Positions 23,492-33,096 of a stretch of 64,000 nucleotides of DNA are shown piece after piece. A model generated the notes under the pieces. The model was not told the DNA's origin. It saw only the letters and a program-made list of their open reading frames with translations, and searched no databases. A program made the position numbers and the translations under genes. Within the stretch, counting starts at the first letter, position 1; each line of letters starts with the position of its first letter. Source of the DNA: Mycoplasma bradburyae (GTDB lineage Bacteria; Bacillota_I; Bacilli_A; Mycoplasmatales; Mycoplasmoidaceae); contig NZ_CP101415.1 in the NCBI RefSeq assembly GCF_024339025.1, positions 868,001-932,000 on the forward strand. Reading direction: 5' to 3'.

Positions 23492-23941
23492 CTATTCGAA
23501 CGCTAGATCATTTTTCTTATAAGCTATTAAGAATAATATGATCGCAAAGGGTGATAAAAATAAAATTGCCATTATAGTTCCTAAAACAGGAATTCATTTA
23601 TAAAATTCGGTTTTAGATAGTATATAGTAAGTATGAATCGATAATACGAAATTGATAAGTCCAATAACTGCTATTATAGTTATTAACACTTTAGCTAAAA
23701 AACTTTCTTGCAAACCTTTTATAAAAACACCTAATAATAATTGGTTATTATTGTTTTTTGAAAGATTTATTAATCAATACATCATTGCAACGATGCATAC
23801 GAGAGCTACTATGTTATTTAATGCAAAAAAGATGTACTCAAGTATTTTTGGTCTAGATTTTCGTTCTAGTGGTCGTTTCCCAATGAATAATCATCTTAAC
23901 TTTGTACTAAATGGAACTACTTGAAACTTTATTTTTTTCAT
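23492..23941 (-). CDS. Small membrane protein, first gene of the transporter operon
   Basis: A 149-residue protein with three probable helices, at about 36-57, 80-103 and 112-140. The basic N-terminus is MKKIKFQVVPFSTKLRWLF. It stops 28 bases before the binding lipoprotein start, so it is probably co-transcribed. I do not recognise a family. Confidence 0.65.
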
Positions 23942-24950
23942 AACTCCTACTTTTATTTTGTCATAACGATTAGAAAATAACTGTCATAATCCTAGTCTCT
24001 TGTTATGTATAAAGATACATCAACTTGACCAGACAAGATTATAAAATTAAGGTTATAACCTATAAAACCGTTATATTCCTTTAAAATAAAGGAATTTATA
24101 AGAAAACATTGCTTTATAAAAACCTTGATAAAGTATTGATTTTTCCTAAAAAAATGACTAACCAAAAGTATATAGGTTTTATCTGCGCGTAAAAGGTATT
24201 TATCACTCTATGTATTCTAGCACATCAACTAACAATAAAAATACATAGAGTTTGACTGAAACCGTTGTTTATTGAATTATTAAAGGTAATAGAAAATATA
24301 TGATTATCCATTTTGTGGTTTTCTTATTAGATTCTAATTAAGGTTTATCTAAATATCTATATCATTAATTGTCGGTCCCATAAAATTGGAATTAAAGAAT
24401 TTCTCAAAATCCTAAAACTTATATTGATATAAAAAAGAATATATCTTATAAATTAGTTATCTATTCTATTTATTTCAAGCTAAAATTTGAAAAATATGCG
24501 GTAATTTTAACTAAAAATAACTTTATAAAAAGTACTAATAATTTATTAAAATAGTTACCATTTAACTAATTAAATTGGTTAAATATCGTTAATCTTTATT
24601 TAAATAGTATAAGTATCCAACTATTAATTAGATTTAAATTTAAAATGAAAATCGCTAAAAATTATTATTAAAAATATTTAAATAAGAAGCTATTATCTAT
24701 AATTTAATTTAATAGCCCTATAAAAATGATTTTGTCTGTTAAATTATTTATCTATAGAAATATTTTCTTTCTAAATTTCAAAAAAATCTAATCATTTTTA
24801 AATAACTAAACAATAAATTTTCAAATAATCTTGCACCTAATTTTAAATGATCTTTAAATATTAAAAATATTAATTTTTACCGTATATTTTTAATTTTTTA
24901 TTAAAAATGATTCAAAATTAAATTACATTTTTGTTACTATTAAAAATAAA
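23942..24950. other. One kilobase without genes upstream of the transporter operon
   Basis: A very AT-rich stretch with stops in all frames and long A/T runs. I see no tRNA, no rRNA-like conserved segment and no convincing coding remnant. The only ordered structures are the inverted repeat near 24206-24250 and the terminator next to tilS. It probably holds the promoter of the transporter operon. Confidence 0.5.
24206..24250 (-). promoter_or_regulatory. 11-bp inverted repeat overlapping an extended -10 box
   Basis: CTCTATGTATT (24206-24216) and AATACATAGAG (24240-24250) are perfect 11-base arms around 23 bases. On the minus strand one arm overlaps TGCTAGAAT, an extended -10 box (TAGAAT at 24214-24219 with an upstream TG). 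Transcription from here would run toward the ABC operon about 270 bases away. An operator for a dimeric repressor, or a leader hairpin, are both possible. Confidence 0.35.
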
Positions 24951-24974
24951 AAACACAACATATTTGTTGTGTTT
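24951..24974 (-). terminator. Terminator downstream of tilS
   Basis: AAACACAACA and TGTTGTGTTT form a 10-bp stem with a 4-base loop. On the minus strand it is followed by TTTTTATTTTTA. It closes the rplK-rplA-pth-tilS block and isolates it from the region to the left. Confidence 0.8.
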
Positions 24975-25074
24975 GTATCTAACTTATGTCTTTTCGTTTT
25001 TTTATTTATTGATAATTGCTATGCTTTAATGATTTCAACAATTCCATTTTTCTTAATGAGATAAGTATTTATTT

Positions 25075-25881
25075 TTAATCGATATTTTTTATTATTCTTT
25101 TTTGTAAAAATTCAAGAATACCATCAGCTTTAGCTTTGGTGTATTTTATATCATTTTTTGATAATCAATAATAAATTATCTCGTAATAATTTGTTGATTC
25201 AATAAGTTGTTTATAATTATGATCTCAATTAGCAATAAAATTATTGACTTCATCAAATCTGTATTTATTTTGTTTATTAAGTTTATTAAAAAAATCTAAT
25301 TGTTCTTGTTTTTTATTATTAGTCAATTTAGATAAATTAATTCGAACTTTATTTCTCTGATAAATTGGTAATAAGTTAGTTTCATCTATTCCATAAGGGA
25401 TTTTGTTTTCATCAAGATAATTCTGAATATCATCTTTTCAAAAATCTAGAATTGGTCTTATAATTCTTAGATCTTTGTAATTAGATTCCTTATGAAGTCC
25501 ATAAAATAATAATTTTTTATTCTTATCATATTGCATTAAAGCAGATTCTAAAAAATCATCTTTTTGATGAGCGATAAGACATTTTTGTAGATTATATTTT
25601 TTTGCTACTTCTAGAAAAAAATCATAACGCAAGATTCTTGCTTGAGTTTGAAAATTCTTTTGGTAATTATAGTTCTTATCTACAGTTAAAAGCTCTAAGA
25701 TTAGATTATTGTTCTTACAATAATTTTGAACAATCTCTTGATCTCTTAATGCTGATTGACGTTTATTATAATTTACGTGACAAACAACCTTAATTTGCTC
25801 GTTGTATTGATCCAATAAATACATTGAATCAGGTCCACCAGAAACGCCAATTAAATATTGCTTTTTATCTGTTGTATTCAT
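25075..25881 (-). CDS. tilS: tRNA(Ile)-lysidine synthase, C-terminus frameshifted
   Basis: Converts C34 of the CAU-anticodon tRNA-Ile to lysidine with ATP and lysine, allowing AUA decoding. The P-loop-like motif SGGPDSM is at about 14-20, followed by [15 protein letters not shown] and the [12 protein letters not shown] segment typical of TilS. The frame ends at TAA 25075-25077 after KNID, giving 268 residues. In another frame the sequence continues [18 protein letters not shown] to a stop at 25019-25021, which looks like the true C-terminus. A one-base indel near the A run before ATCGAT is the likely cause. The core enzyme is intact and this gene is normally essential, so the shortened form may work, or this could be a sequencing error. 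The start overlaps the end of pth by 17 bases. Confidence 0.88.
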
Positions 25882-26416
25882 TCATTAATTGGCTAAAGCT
25901 TTTGTCCGACTTAATAAAGTCGTAAGCAATAACACTAGCAGACGCAATAGCTGCTTTAAGCGTATCTGATTCTTTGTGTGAAAATTTAGATAAAACAAAA
26001 CTTGAGATTGATTTTAAGTATTGATTCTTAATCCCAACACGAACTCTTTTGAAATCTTGAGTTCCTAATTGAGTAATAATACTATTCACTCCATTTTGTC
26101 CGTTAGATGAACCATTTTGTTTTAATTTAACAACCCCTAAATCAAACGCAATTTCGTCATGAATAACTAAAATATCTTCTACGTTAATTTTGTAAAAATT
26201 CATAATTTCTTTTACAAAATTACCTGACAGATTCATATAAGTTAATGGTTTAGCGATAATGAAATCATCATGCTTTACATAAGTACCATTAAATTGCGTT
26301 TTTTCTAAATCTAGATGTAAAACATCCAGAAGTTTATCGATCACTTTAAACCCGATATTATGACGCGTATGAGCGTATTCAGAACCAGGGTTTCCTAAAC
26401 CTACAACAAGTTTCAT
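25865..26416 (-). CDS. pth: Peptidyl-tRNA hydrolase
   Basis: A 183-residue enzyme that cleaves the ester of peptidyl-tRNA released from stalled ribosomes. The motifs VVGLGNPG at 4-11, HNIGF with catalytic His20, PLTYMNLSG with Asn68-type residue, and [11 protein letters not shown] with the catalytic Asp are all in place. I chose the ATG at 26414-26416 because the family begins [11 protein letters not shown] there; a longer open frame extends upstream into the end of rplA and is not needed. It overlaps tilS, so the two are co-translated. Confidence 0.95.
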   Translation of the reverse strand: MKLVVGLGNPGSEYAHTRHNIGFKVIDKLLDVLHLDLEKTQFNGTYVKHDDFIIAKPLTYMNLSGNFVKEIMNFYKINVEDILVIHDEIAFDLGVVKLKQNGSSNGQNGVNSIITQLGTQDFKRVRVGIKNQYLKSISSFVLSKFSHKESDTLKAAIASASVIAYDFIKSDKSFSQLMNEYNR

Positions 26417-26444
26417 ATGTATAAAAAAATTAATTAGGTTTAAC

Positions 26445-27125
26445 CTAATTAATTTTAACTTTAACTCCTGGACCCATTGTTGAAGATATCGAGATGTTTT
26501 GGATGTAGACACCTTTAACAGCACTTGGTCTTCTTGATTTGATTAATTCGATTAAGGTATTAGCGTTTTCTACAATCTTTTGAGTTTCAGTTGATTGTTT
26601 ACCGATTGTCATGTGGATGTTACCAAATGAGTCTGTACGATATTCTTTTTTACCTTTACGATATTCAGTAATAGCTGTAGCTATATCTTGAGTAACTGTA
26701 CCAGTTTTAGGGTTAGGCATTAAACCTCTTGGACCTAAGATTTTACCTAATTTACCTAATTCAATCATGAATTTAGGGTTAGTAATAATTACATCAAAAT
26801 CCATTCAACCAGCTTTAATTTCGTTAATTTTATCGATTTCACCAACGAAATCAGCGCCAGCTTGTTTAGCTTCAGCTTGTTGATCAGTAATTGCTAAAAT
26901 TCTTAATGGTTTAGAAACATTGTGAGGTAAAGAGATAGCACCTCTTAATTGTTGATCAGCCTTAGTAGTATCTAAGTTTAATTTAATAGCAATATCAATT
27001 GAACTTTCAAATTTAGTAATTGAAGTTTTTTTAGCAATATCAATTGCTTTATCTAAATCATAGATTTGTTTAGAATCAAAAGAAGCTAATGCAGCTTTAG
27101 TTTTTTTAGTCAATTTTTTAGACAT
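26445..27125 (-). CDS. rplA: 50S ribosomal protein L1
   Basis: A 226-residue L1 protein, which forms the mobile stalk at the ribosomal E site. Characteristic stretches are ISLPHN, TNPKFMIELGKLGKILGPRG, LMPNPKTGTV, and the C-terminal GVYIQNISISSTMGPGVKV. A TGA Trp codon lies in the middle (KAGWMDFD). Its ATG overlaps the rplK stop in TAATG. L1 commonly represses its own operon by binding the leader mRNA; a candidate hairpin exists upstream of rplK. Confidence 0.96.
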
Positions 27126-27580
27126 TATTTAGCTCCTTTCTTAGCTTTATTAGGGGTAGGATCAACACCTTCAATTTCCATTCCCATTTGTTTAGCTGTT
27201 CCAGCGATCATTCTTAAAGCAGATTCTTGATCGTAAGCATTAAGATCTGGCATCTTGTATTCAGCAATCTTTAATGCATCTTCTTTAGAAATTTTAGCTA
27301 TCTTTTCAGTTTTAGCGTTTTTAGCACCTTTTTCAATCTTAGCCGCTTTTTTAAGTAAGATTGTTACAGGAGTAGTCTTAAGTTCGAAAGTAAAGCTCTT
27401 GTCATTAAAAGCAGTAATAATAACAGGAACTACATCGCCCATTCTGTCTTTAGTTTTATCGTTGAATTGTTTGGTGAATTCACCCATATTAATACCAACT
27501 GAAGCTAAAGCTGGACCAGGCTTAGCCTGACCACCAATAAGTTCTAGTTTGGCAATTCTTGTGATTTCTTTTTTAGCCAC
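27125..27580 (-). CDS. rplK: 50S ribosomal protein L11
   Basis: A 151-residue L11, part of the GTPase-associated centre, with [16 protein letters not shown] in the N-terminal domain and the helix region [16 protein letters not shown] at the end of the RNA-binding domain. I set the start at GTG 27578-27580, which is 8 bases after AAAGG and gives the usual [14 protein letters not shown]-type N-terminus. A GTG three codons further upstream overlaps the ribosome site and is less likely. The stop overlaps the rplA ATG. Confidence 0.94.
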   Translation of the reverse strand: MAKKEITRIAKLELIGGQAKPGPALASVGINMGEFTKQFNDKTKDRMGDVVPVIITAFNDKSFTFELKTTPVTILLKKAAKIEKGAKNAKTEKIAKISKEDALKIAEYKMPDLNAYDQESALRMIAGTAKQMGMEIEGVDPTPNKAKKGAK

Positions 27581-27620
27581 AAGCAACACCTTTCTATAAT
27601 AATTATTTAAATGTTCTTTA

Positions 27621-27659
27621 TGCAGTCTAACGAACTTTAATAGATAAAGTTCTTCTGCA
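27621..27659 (-). promoter_or_regulatory. Bulged hairpin in the rplK leader, candidate L1-binding site
   Basis: As RNA it reads UGCAG, AA, GAACUUUA, a UCUAU loop, UAAAGUUC, GUUAGA and CUGCA: two helices separated by an asymmetric internal loop (2 against 6). It lies about 40 bases before the L11 start and is not followed by a U run, so it is not a terminator. Two helices with an asymmetric loop are what L1 binds in rRNA and in rplKA leaders. Sequence identity to known L1 sites is not evident. Confidence 0.4.
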
Positions 27660-27680
27660 CTAAATTAGAATTTCACAATC

Positions 27681-28355
27681 TTAATCTTTTGAAGATTGCT
27701 CTAATATTTTACCAAAATTATTTTTTATTTGGCGTTTAAAATCTTTAGTTCTGTCATTAATCGGACGATTAGGTACTTTATGATGATGTCTACATCTTGG
27801 TGCGTATGATTCCTTATCGCCAATTAAGATTGTTTCGCAATGATAATCTGCTGGATCGTTATTTATTAGTCTTTGTGTTCTACTAGCTTCAGCGCCACAT
27901 TCAGAACAGATTGCTGTTAAACGAATAATTGATTCAGCAATTCCTAAAATCGTAGGAATTGGTTCGAACGGTTCACCTCTAAAATCTCGGTCAAGTCCAG
28001 CTACAATAACATTAATTTGATTATCGGCTAATGTTTGAATTACCTCAACTAATGAATCATCAAAAAATTGTGCTTCATCAATCCCGATTAGTTGGGGTTT
28101 ATGCATTAATACATAATCATAGATTTCAAACGGCTTATTAATCTTTATACATTCAATTTCCCGACCATCTCTTGAGTTAATAATATGGTCATATGATCTA
28201 GTATCAATAGTTGGAGAAAAAACTAAGGATTTAACATCAGCGTATTTGTAACGCTTAATTTTACGGATTAATTCATCAGTTTTTCCAGCAAACATCGGAC
28301 CACAAATAGCCTCAATCCAGCCATTTAATGTGGTCATCGCATTTTTCTTAGCCAT
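27681..28355 (-). CDS. tdk: Thymidine kinase
   Basis: A 224-residue type II thymidine kinase that phosphorylates thymidine for salvage, essential where de novo thymidylate is limited. Walker A GPMFAGKT is at about 19-26. The Walker B-like segment is GIDEAQFFDD with the catalytic Glu. A zinc site is formed by CSECG and the later CETIL and CRHH cysteines/histidines. The lasso region ESYAPRCRHH follows. It ends about 100 bases before rplK and may be transcribed with the upstream ychF. Confidence 0.95.
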   Translation of the reverse strand: MAKKNAMTTLNGWIEAICGPMFAGKTDELIRKIKRYKYADVKSLVFSPTIDTRSYDHIINSRDGREIECIKINKPFEIYDYVLMHKPQLIGIDEAQFFDDSLVEVIQTLADNQINVIVAGLDRDFRGEPFEPIPTILGIAESIIRLTAICSECGAEASRTQRLINNDPADYHCETILIGDKESYAPRCRHHHKVPNRPINDRTKDFKRQIKNNFGKILEQSSKD

Positions 28356-28413
28356 CTTAAATAATTCCCTTTATATTATTTATGGACTTCAATTATAAAG
28401 AACTAAATTTAAT

Positions 28414-29511
28414 TTAAACGTTAAACTTAAAATTAATTACATCACCATCTTGAACAACATATTGTTTCCCTTCAAGACGGAGTTTACCAGCTTCTTTAGC
28501 TTTTAATTCTGATCCGTATTCAATTAGATCAGTTCAATGAATTACCTCAGCCTTAATAAACCCACGTTCGAAATCAGAATGGATAATTCCAGCACATTGT
28601 GGTGCTAGACTGTTCTTCTTAAAAGTTCAAGCGCGCACTTCAACTTTACCATAAGTAAAGTAGGTACATAAACCTAAAATCTCATAAGCTTTGAAAGCAA
28701 TCTTATTAAGTCCTGATTGCTTCATTTCAAATGAAGCCATCATTTCTTTTTTATCAGCTTCTTCAAGTAAAGATAATTCTTCTTCAAGCTTAGCAGATAC
28801 GGTTAAGTACTCTTCTGAGTTTTGCTTACAAAACTCAGCTAGTGCTTTAACGTGTTTATTGTTTTGTTCGTCGGTAATATCGTTTTCTGAGATATTTCCA
28901 ACATAGATTCTAGGTTTAGCTGTTAATAAATTAAAGTTCTTAATGATACTTAATTCTTCTTGAGAATAATTAGATAGATCTAACATCTGGTTGTTCTCAA
29001 GTCTTTGTTTAATTGAGTTAAGTAATTCATATTCAGTGATAACTGATTTATCGCCGCTTTCAGCTTTCTTTTTAATTTTATTGATACGGTTAGTAACAAC
29101 CTCGAGATCAGCTATCATTAATTCTAGATTAATCGTATCAATGTCATTAATAGGGTCAACAGCATTATGTACATGCGTAATGCTGTTGTCATCAAAACAT
29201 CTAACTACATGGATTAAGCAATCTACTTCACGGATATTGCTTAAAAATTTGTTACCTAAACCTTCCCCTTTAGAAGCACCTTTAACTAAACCTGCGATAT
29301 CAACAAACATGATTGTTGCATAAACAAGTTTGTTAGGTTCTATTTGTTCTGCTAGTTTAGTTAATCGTTCATCGATTAACTCAACTATGCCGACATTAGG
29401 TTCAATTGTTGCGAATGGGTAGTTAGCCGCTTCAATTTGCGAATTGGTGATAGCATTAAATAATGTTGATTTCCCAACATTAGGTAAGCCAATTATACCT
29501 GCTTTTAGCAT
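28414..29511 (-). CDS. ychF: YchF/OLA1-type ATPase (GTPase superfamily)
   Basis: A 365-residue P-loop protein of the Obg-related group that prefers ATP and associates with ribosomes. Its P loop GLPNVGKST is at about 8-16, G3-like [14 protein letters not shown] follows, and the NxxE-type adenine-selective site is around YVGNISEND. The coiled-coil domain lies at about 130-200. The C-terminal TGS domain ends [18 protein letters not shown]. The start ATG lies 2 bases after the fba stop, so the two are coupled. Confidence 0.95.
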
Positions 29512-29513
29512 AT

Positions 29514-30386
29514 TTATGCTTTATTGTTAGAACCAAATAGGTTAATTTTTTCAATACACTTAGCTTTGATCGCTTCAAACCCAGGTTTTAATAATTTTCT
29601 TGGGTCATAACCTTTTTTAGCTTCATCTAAATCTTTTTCTTCTAAGATGTATTTTCTAGTAGCAGCAGCAAAAGCTAGTTGACATTCAGTATTAACATTA
29701 ACTTTAGCAACACCTAAACTAATTGCTTTTTTAACTTGTTCATCAGGAATACCACTACCACCATGAAGAACTAATGAAGCACCACTTGCTTGTTTAAGAG
29801 ATTGTAATACTTCAAAGTTTAAGCTCTTTCAAGAAGCTGGGTAAATACCGTGGATGTTACCAATACCAGCAGCTAGCATATCACAACCTAAATCTTGCAT
29901 CTTCTTACATTCTTCTGGGTTAGCTAACTCACCATTACCTACAACACCATCTTCTTCACCACCAATAGTTCCAACTTCAAGTTCTACAGATGCATTATAT
30001 TTTTTAGCAGCTTCTATAACTTTAATTGATTTTTCATAGTTTTCTTCAAATGGTAAGTGAGAACCATCAAACATAACTGAAGTAAATCCAGCTTCTAAAG
30101 CTTTAAACACACCATCGTATGAACCGTGGTCTAAATGAAGCGCAACTGGTACAGTAATATTTAAAGAATCAACTGCATCATTTACCATGTTATATACATT
30201 TTTGTATCCACCAATGTATTTAACAGCGCCTTCACTTGTAGCAATAATTACAGGTGAATTAGCTTCTTGAGCAGCAATTAAAATTGCTCTAGTTCATTCT
30301 AAGTTGTTTGTATTAATATGAGCAATGGCATAACCTTCTTTAGCGGCTTTTTGGATCATTGCTTTAGCATTAGTTAATTTAGACAT
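29514..30386 (-). CDS. fba: Fructose-bisphosphate aldolase, class II
   Basis: A 290-residue zinc-dependent aldolase of glycolysis: splits fructose 1,6-bisphosphate to dihydroxyacetone phosphate and glyceraldehyde 3-phosphate. Zinc ligands are in ALHLDHGSYDG, ELEVGTIGGEEDG, GNIHGIYP and LVLHGGSGI; all four stretches are clear. The phosphate-binding end is VAKVNVNTE. It starts 2 bases after the rpoE stop and is followed by ychF, an arrangement shared with related mycoplasmas. Confidence 0.96.
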
Positions 30387-30388
30387 AA

Positions 30389-30793
30389 TTAGTTATCTTC
30401 CTCTGTTGAATCTACAATAATGTTGTCATCGATTAATGATGATTCTTCACCTTCGTTACTAATTTCAGGTGATGATTCATCTACTTCTACTTCAACCTTG
30501 ATATGTTCATAACCTTCTTCTAAGTACTCTTGTTGGTTATGAAGGGTTTCTGATAATTTAACTCATTCATCATGAAGCATCATTGATTTAATTAATCATT
30601 TTTGATCACCCATATATACGAATCTGGTGTCTTGAATTAAATCAGTATAGAATGCTCCCATCAAGTCTTGAGCATCTTTTTTATTTAAGTTTTCTTGTTT
30701 AACTACTAATTTTCATAAGTCGTTAAAGCTAAAACCTTTTTTAGCAAAGTTTTTTTGGGCTACTTCGTAAGCCTTATCAATTAATGAAGCCAT
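30389..30793 (-). CDS. rpoE: RNA polymerase delta subunit
   Basis: A 134-residue delta subunit of RNA polymerase, found in Firmicutes and mollicutes, which tunes promoter-complex stability and recycling. The N-terminal 80 residues form the HARE-HTH fold (FNDLWKLVVKQENLNKKDAQ, then FVYMGDQKWLI). The tail is strongly acidic (VEVEVDESSPEISNEGEESS). It is the first gene of a coupled rpoE-fba-ychF set, followed by tdk. Confidence 0.93.
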
Positions 30794-30831
30794 TTTGTTA
30801 TAGGATTATCTTTTTAATTATAAATGCGAAT

Positions 30832-30866
30832 AAAAAAATATGAGCAACCTGTGACTCATATTTTTT
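30832..30866 (-). terminator. Terminator after the first DUF31 protease gene
   Basis: AAAAAATATGAG and CTCATATTTTTT are perfect 12-base arms around a 10-base loop. T runs on both sides allow bidirectional use. It separates the accessory island from the rpoE block. Confidence 0.85.
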
Positions 30867-30905
30867 GTTTATGCTTAATTATAACTTATTTTTAAGTTAT
30901 TATTC

Positions 30906-32999
30906 TTAGTTACCAGCAGTAGTGCTAGCTGCGGTTGCTGCTGGAGTATTAGTGAATTGATATTCAGCAGGGATTTGAGCATTTGTTATTCCATTAGGGA
31001 ATAAGTATGTTTTAACATTAGGGTTTCTCTTCTTCATTTGATCTAAGTAAGAATCTTTTTGATCCTTACCACCACCAAAAATTACATCATATTGAGGTAA
31101 ATTGTAACCACCATATAAGCCTTGGTAATCCATACCTTCACTTCTTAGAGCTGTTACATATCCAGAAGTAGATGATTTAGCAACACCATATAAGATACCT
31201 CTAATGTTACCTTCACCATCAATTACTCTAGTACCTGAAGAACCACCAGCAGGAATAAAGTTATCTAACATATAACCTAAACCAGTGTTTACATATGGCA
31301 TTCTAGAATAAACATTAGGTTGCCCGCCGAATGAAGAATAGCTTAATAATAGATCTGTTACACCAGGTTTGTTAGCAAATGTTCTGGTGTTAGATCAACT
31401 TAAGTCACCACCAACATCTTTGTATTTAGCTAATTCACCAATAGGTCTAGCATTGTTGTAGTAATTTCCTGACTTGTTAATTCAGTATGAAACATTTTCC
31501 TTAGCAGCTAAAATATTCATACCATCAGCTCCTGCATATCTGATTTTGTAATCGTCGTATGAGTTTGGATAACCTATTGCGTAAATGTCGTTTTTCTTTA
31601 GGTTTTTATATGTTTCATCATTTAGTAATGATGTAGTAGCAAATTTATATTTATCTTCAGGTTTTCAATTAGCGTAATCACCAGTTACTCATTTAGCAAT
31701 TTGTTCACTATTAAATTTAATTTCAACTACCCCGAAATCAATCATTGTTTGCGCATCTTTATATGCACCATCAAATTTAGGAGCAGAAGTATCTTTTAAG
31801 AAATCATTACCTAAGAATATTGGTTTGATATTTTTAGGATCAAGAGCAACTCTAACATATGGAGTGCTTATCTTATTGAATTTTTCATCATCCGTAATCT
31901 CTTTATTAGGTTCAAAACCTTGACCTTGTCCGTCTGTAATTGTAGTTATGGCATTAAATTGAGCAGTAGCAAATCTTGAACCTGTCGGAGTAGCATCTGG
32001 ATTTCAAGAGTTAACAAAAGTTAGGTTAGCAAAGTTAGTTCTTGCTTCATATTGTCTCTTTTCAAACCCTCTGAAATCATTAGTAGTTCCAGCAATATCT
32101 GGCAATAATAAATTTTCTAGAACGTGTAAGTTACTAGCAAAGTATCAAGTTGTTGGATAGTGTCCATCTTCTGGTATTTGATAGTCAAAAATTCAAGCGG
32201 TTCCTAAATGAGACTGAAGTTTAAGTTCTATTTTCTTTTCATCAGAGTACGTATTAACTTCATCACTCTTTTTTCTGTCTGGATAGTCATTTGAAAATTG
32301 GAAAGAATAAACTGTTCTAGAAAACTTTCGATACTTATCATTAAGAATAGTTCTAGGTAATCCTAAAAATCCTTCTTTATCATCTAAGTTTTTAAAATTA
32401 ACTCCATCCAAAAGACCAGTATTATATGAAGGGATTAAATTAGGTCCTCATTGATCTTTTCTTTTAACTAATTTACCTTGAACTATTTCACCATTTTCAT
32501 CAATATCAGGTAAAAAGAAATTATAACCAAAAGCATCACGGTATGTAGGCAAACCTAACTTTTTAGCTTTTTCGTCATATGCTTTTAGTTTTGCTTCTGG
32601 AATATCGAACGGATTTGTTACACCTGCATCTGGAGTTGATCTTTCTTCAGATTTTTTTATACCACGAGCAGAGTTTACGTTATTTACATTAACGTAAGCA
32701 TCGTAGTTTTGATATCTATCTACAATCTTTCTTTTAGCATCAGGCCCATCACCGTCAAACAAATTACCTACTATTTCAGTATTTGGTACAGATACTGGAT
32801 CGTTGTTACCAACAAAATCTCCGCCCCCATCGATATTACCTTCGTTAGGGTTCATGTTGTTTTTATTTTCTGATTTTTTATCTTCTGTTTTTTTACTTGA
32901 ATTATCTGAATTTTCATTTTTACAACTAGCTACGATAATCGAGCTTGCAGATAATAAAGTAAATAAGTATTTAATCTTTTTTAATTTAGCTTTTGGCAT
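30906..32999 (-). CDS. DUF31 serine protease lipoprotein (MIP-like), second of tandem pair
   Basis: A 697-residue surface lipoprotein with trypsin-like protease features. The signal ends in the lipobox IIVASC at about Cys26, then a low-complexity Asn/Ser/Lys linker. Candidate triad residues are His292 in ASNLHVLENL, Asp421 in TMIDFGVVEI, and Ser588 in AGGSSGTRVID. This spacing and the GSSG motif fit DUF31, the family of the Mycoplasma immunoglobulin protease MIP that cuts antibody heavy chains. The serine lies in GSSG instead of the GGSG of its neighbour. It is transcribed with the upstream protease gene, downstream of the F1-like ATPase operon. Substrate (immunoglobulin or other) is not shown by the sequence. 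Confidence 0.85.
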
Positions 33000-33096
33000 T
33001 TTTAATAATATAGTTTTGTATTTAGAGAATTAATAAAGCCAAGCTATCTTATATAAAATTATATATCAATAGCTTTATTAATTGAATTAAATATCA

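Noticed and set aside
25865-26524. A longer pth beginning upstream at 26524
   Set aside because: The extra residues come from reading across the end of rplA and the spacer. The family begins at [11 protein letters not shown].
27581-27589. An rplK start three codons upstream (GTG)
   Set aside because: It overlaps the AAAGG ribosome site; the GTG at 27578-27580 has the correct spacing and the usual N-terminus.
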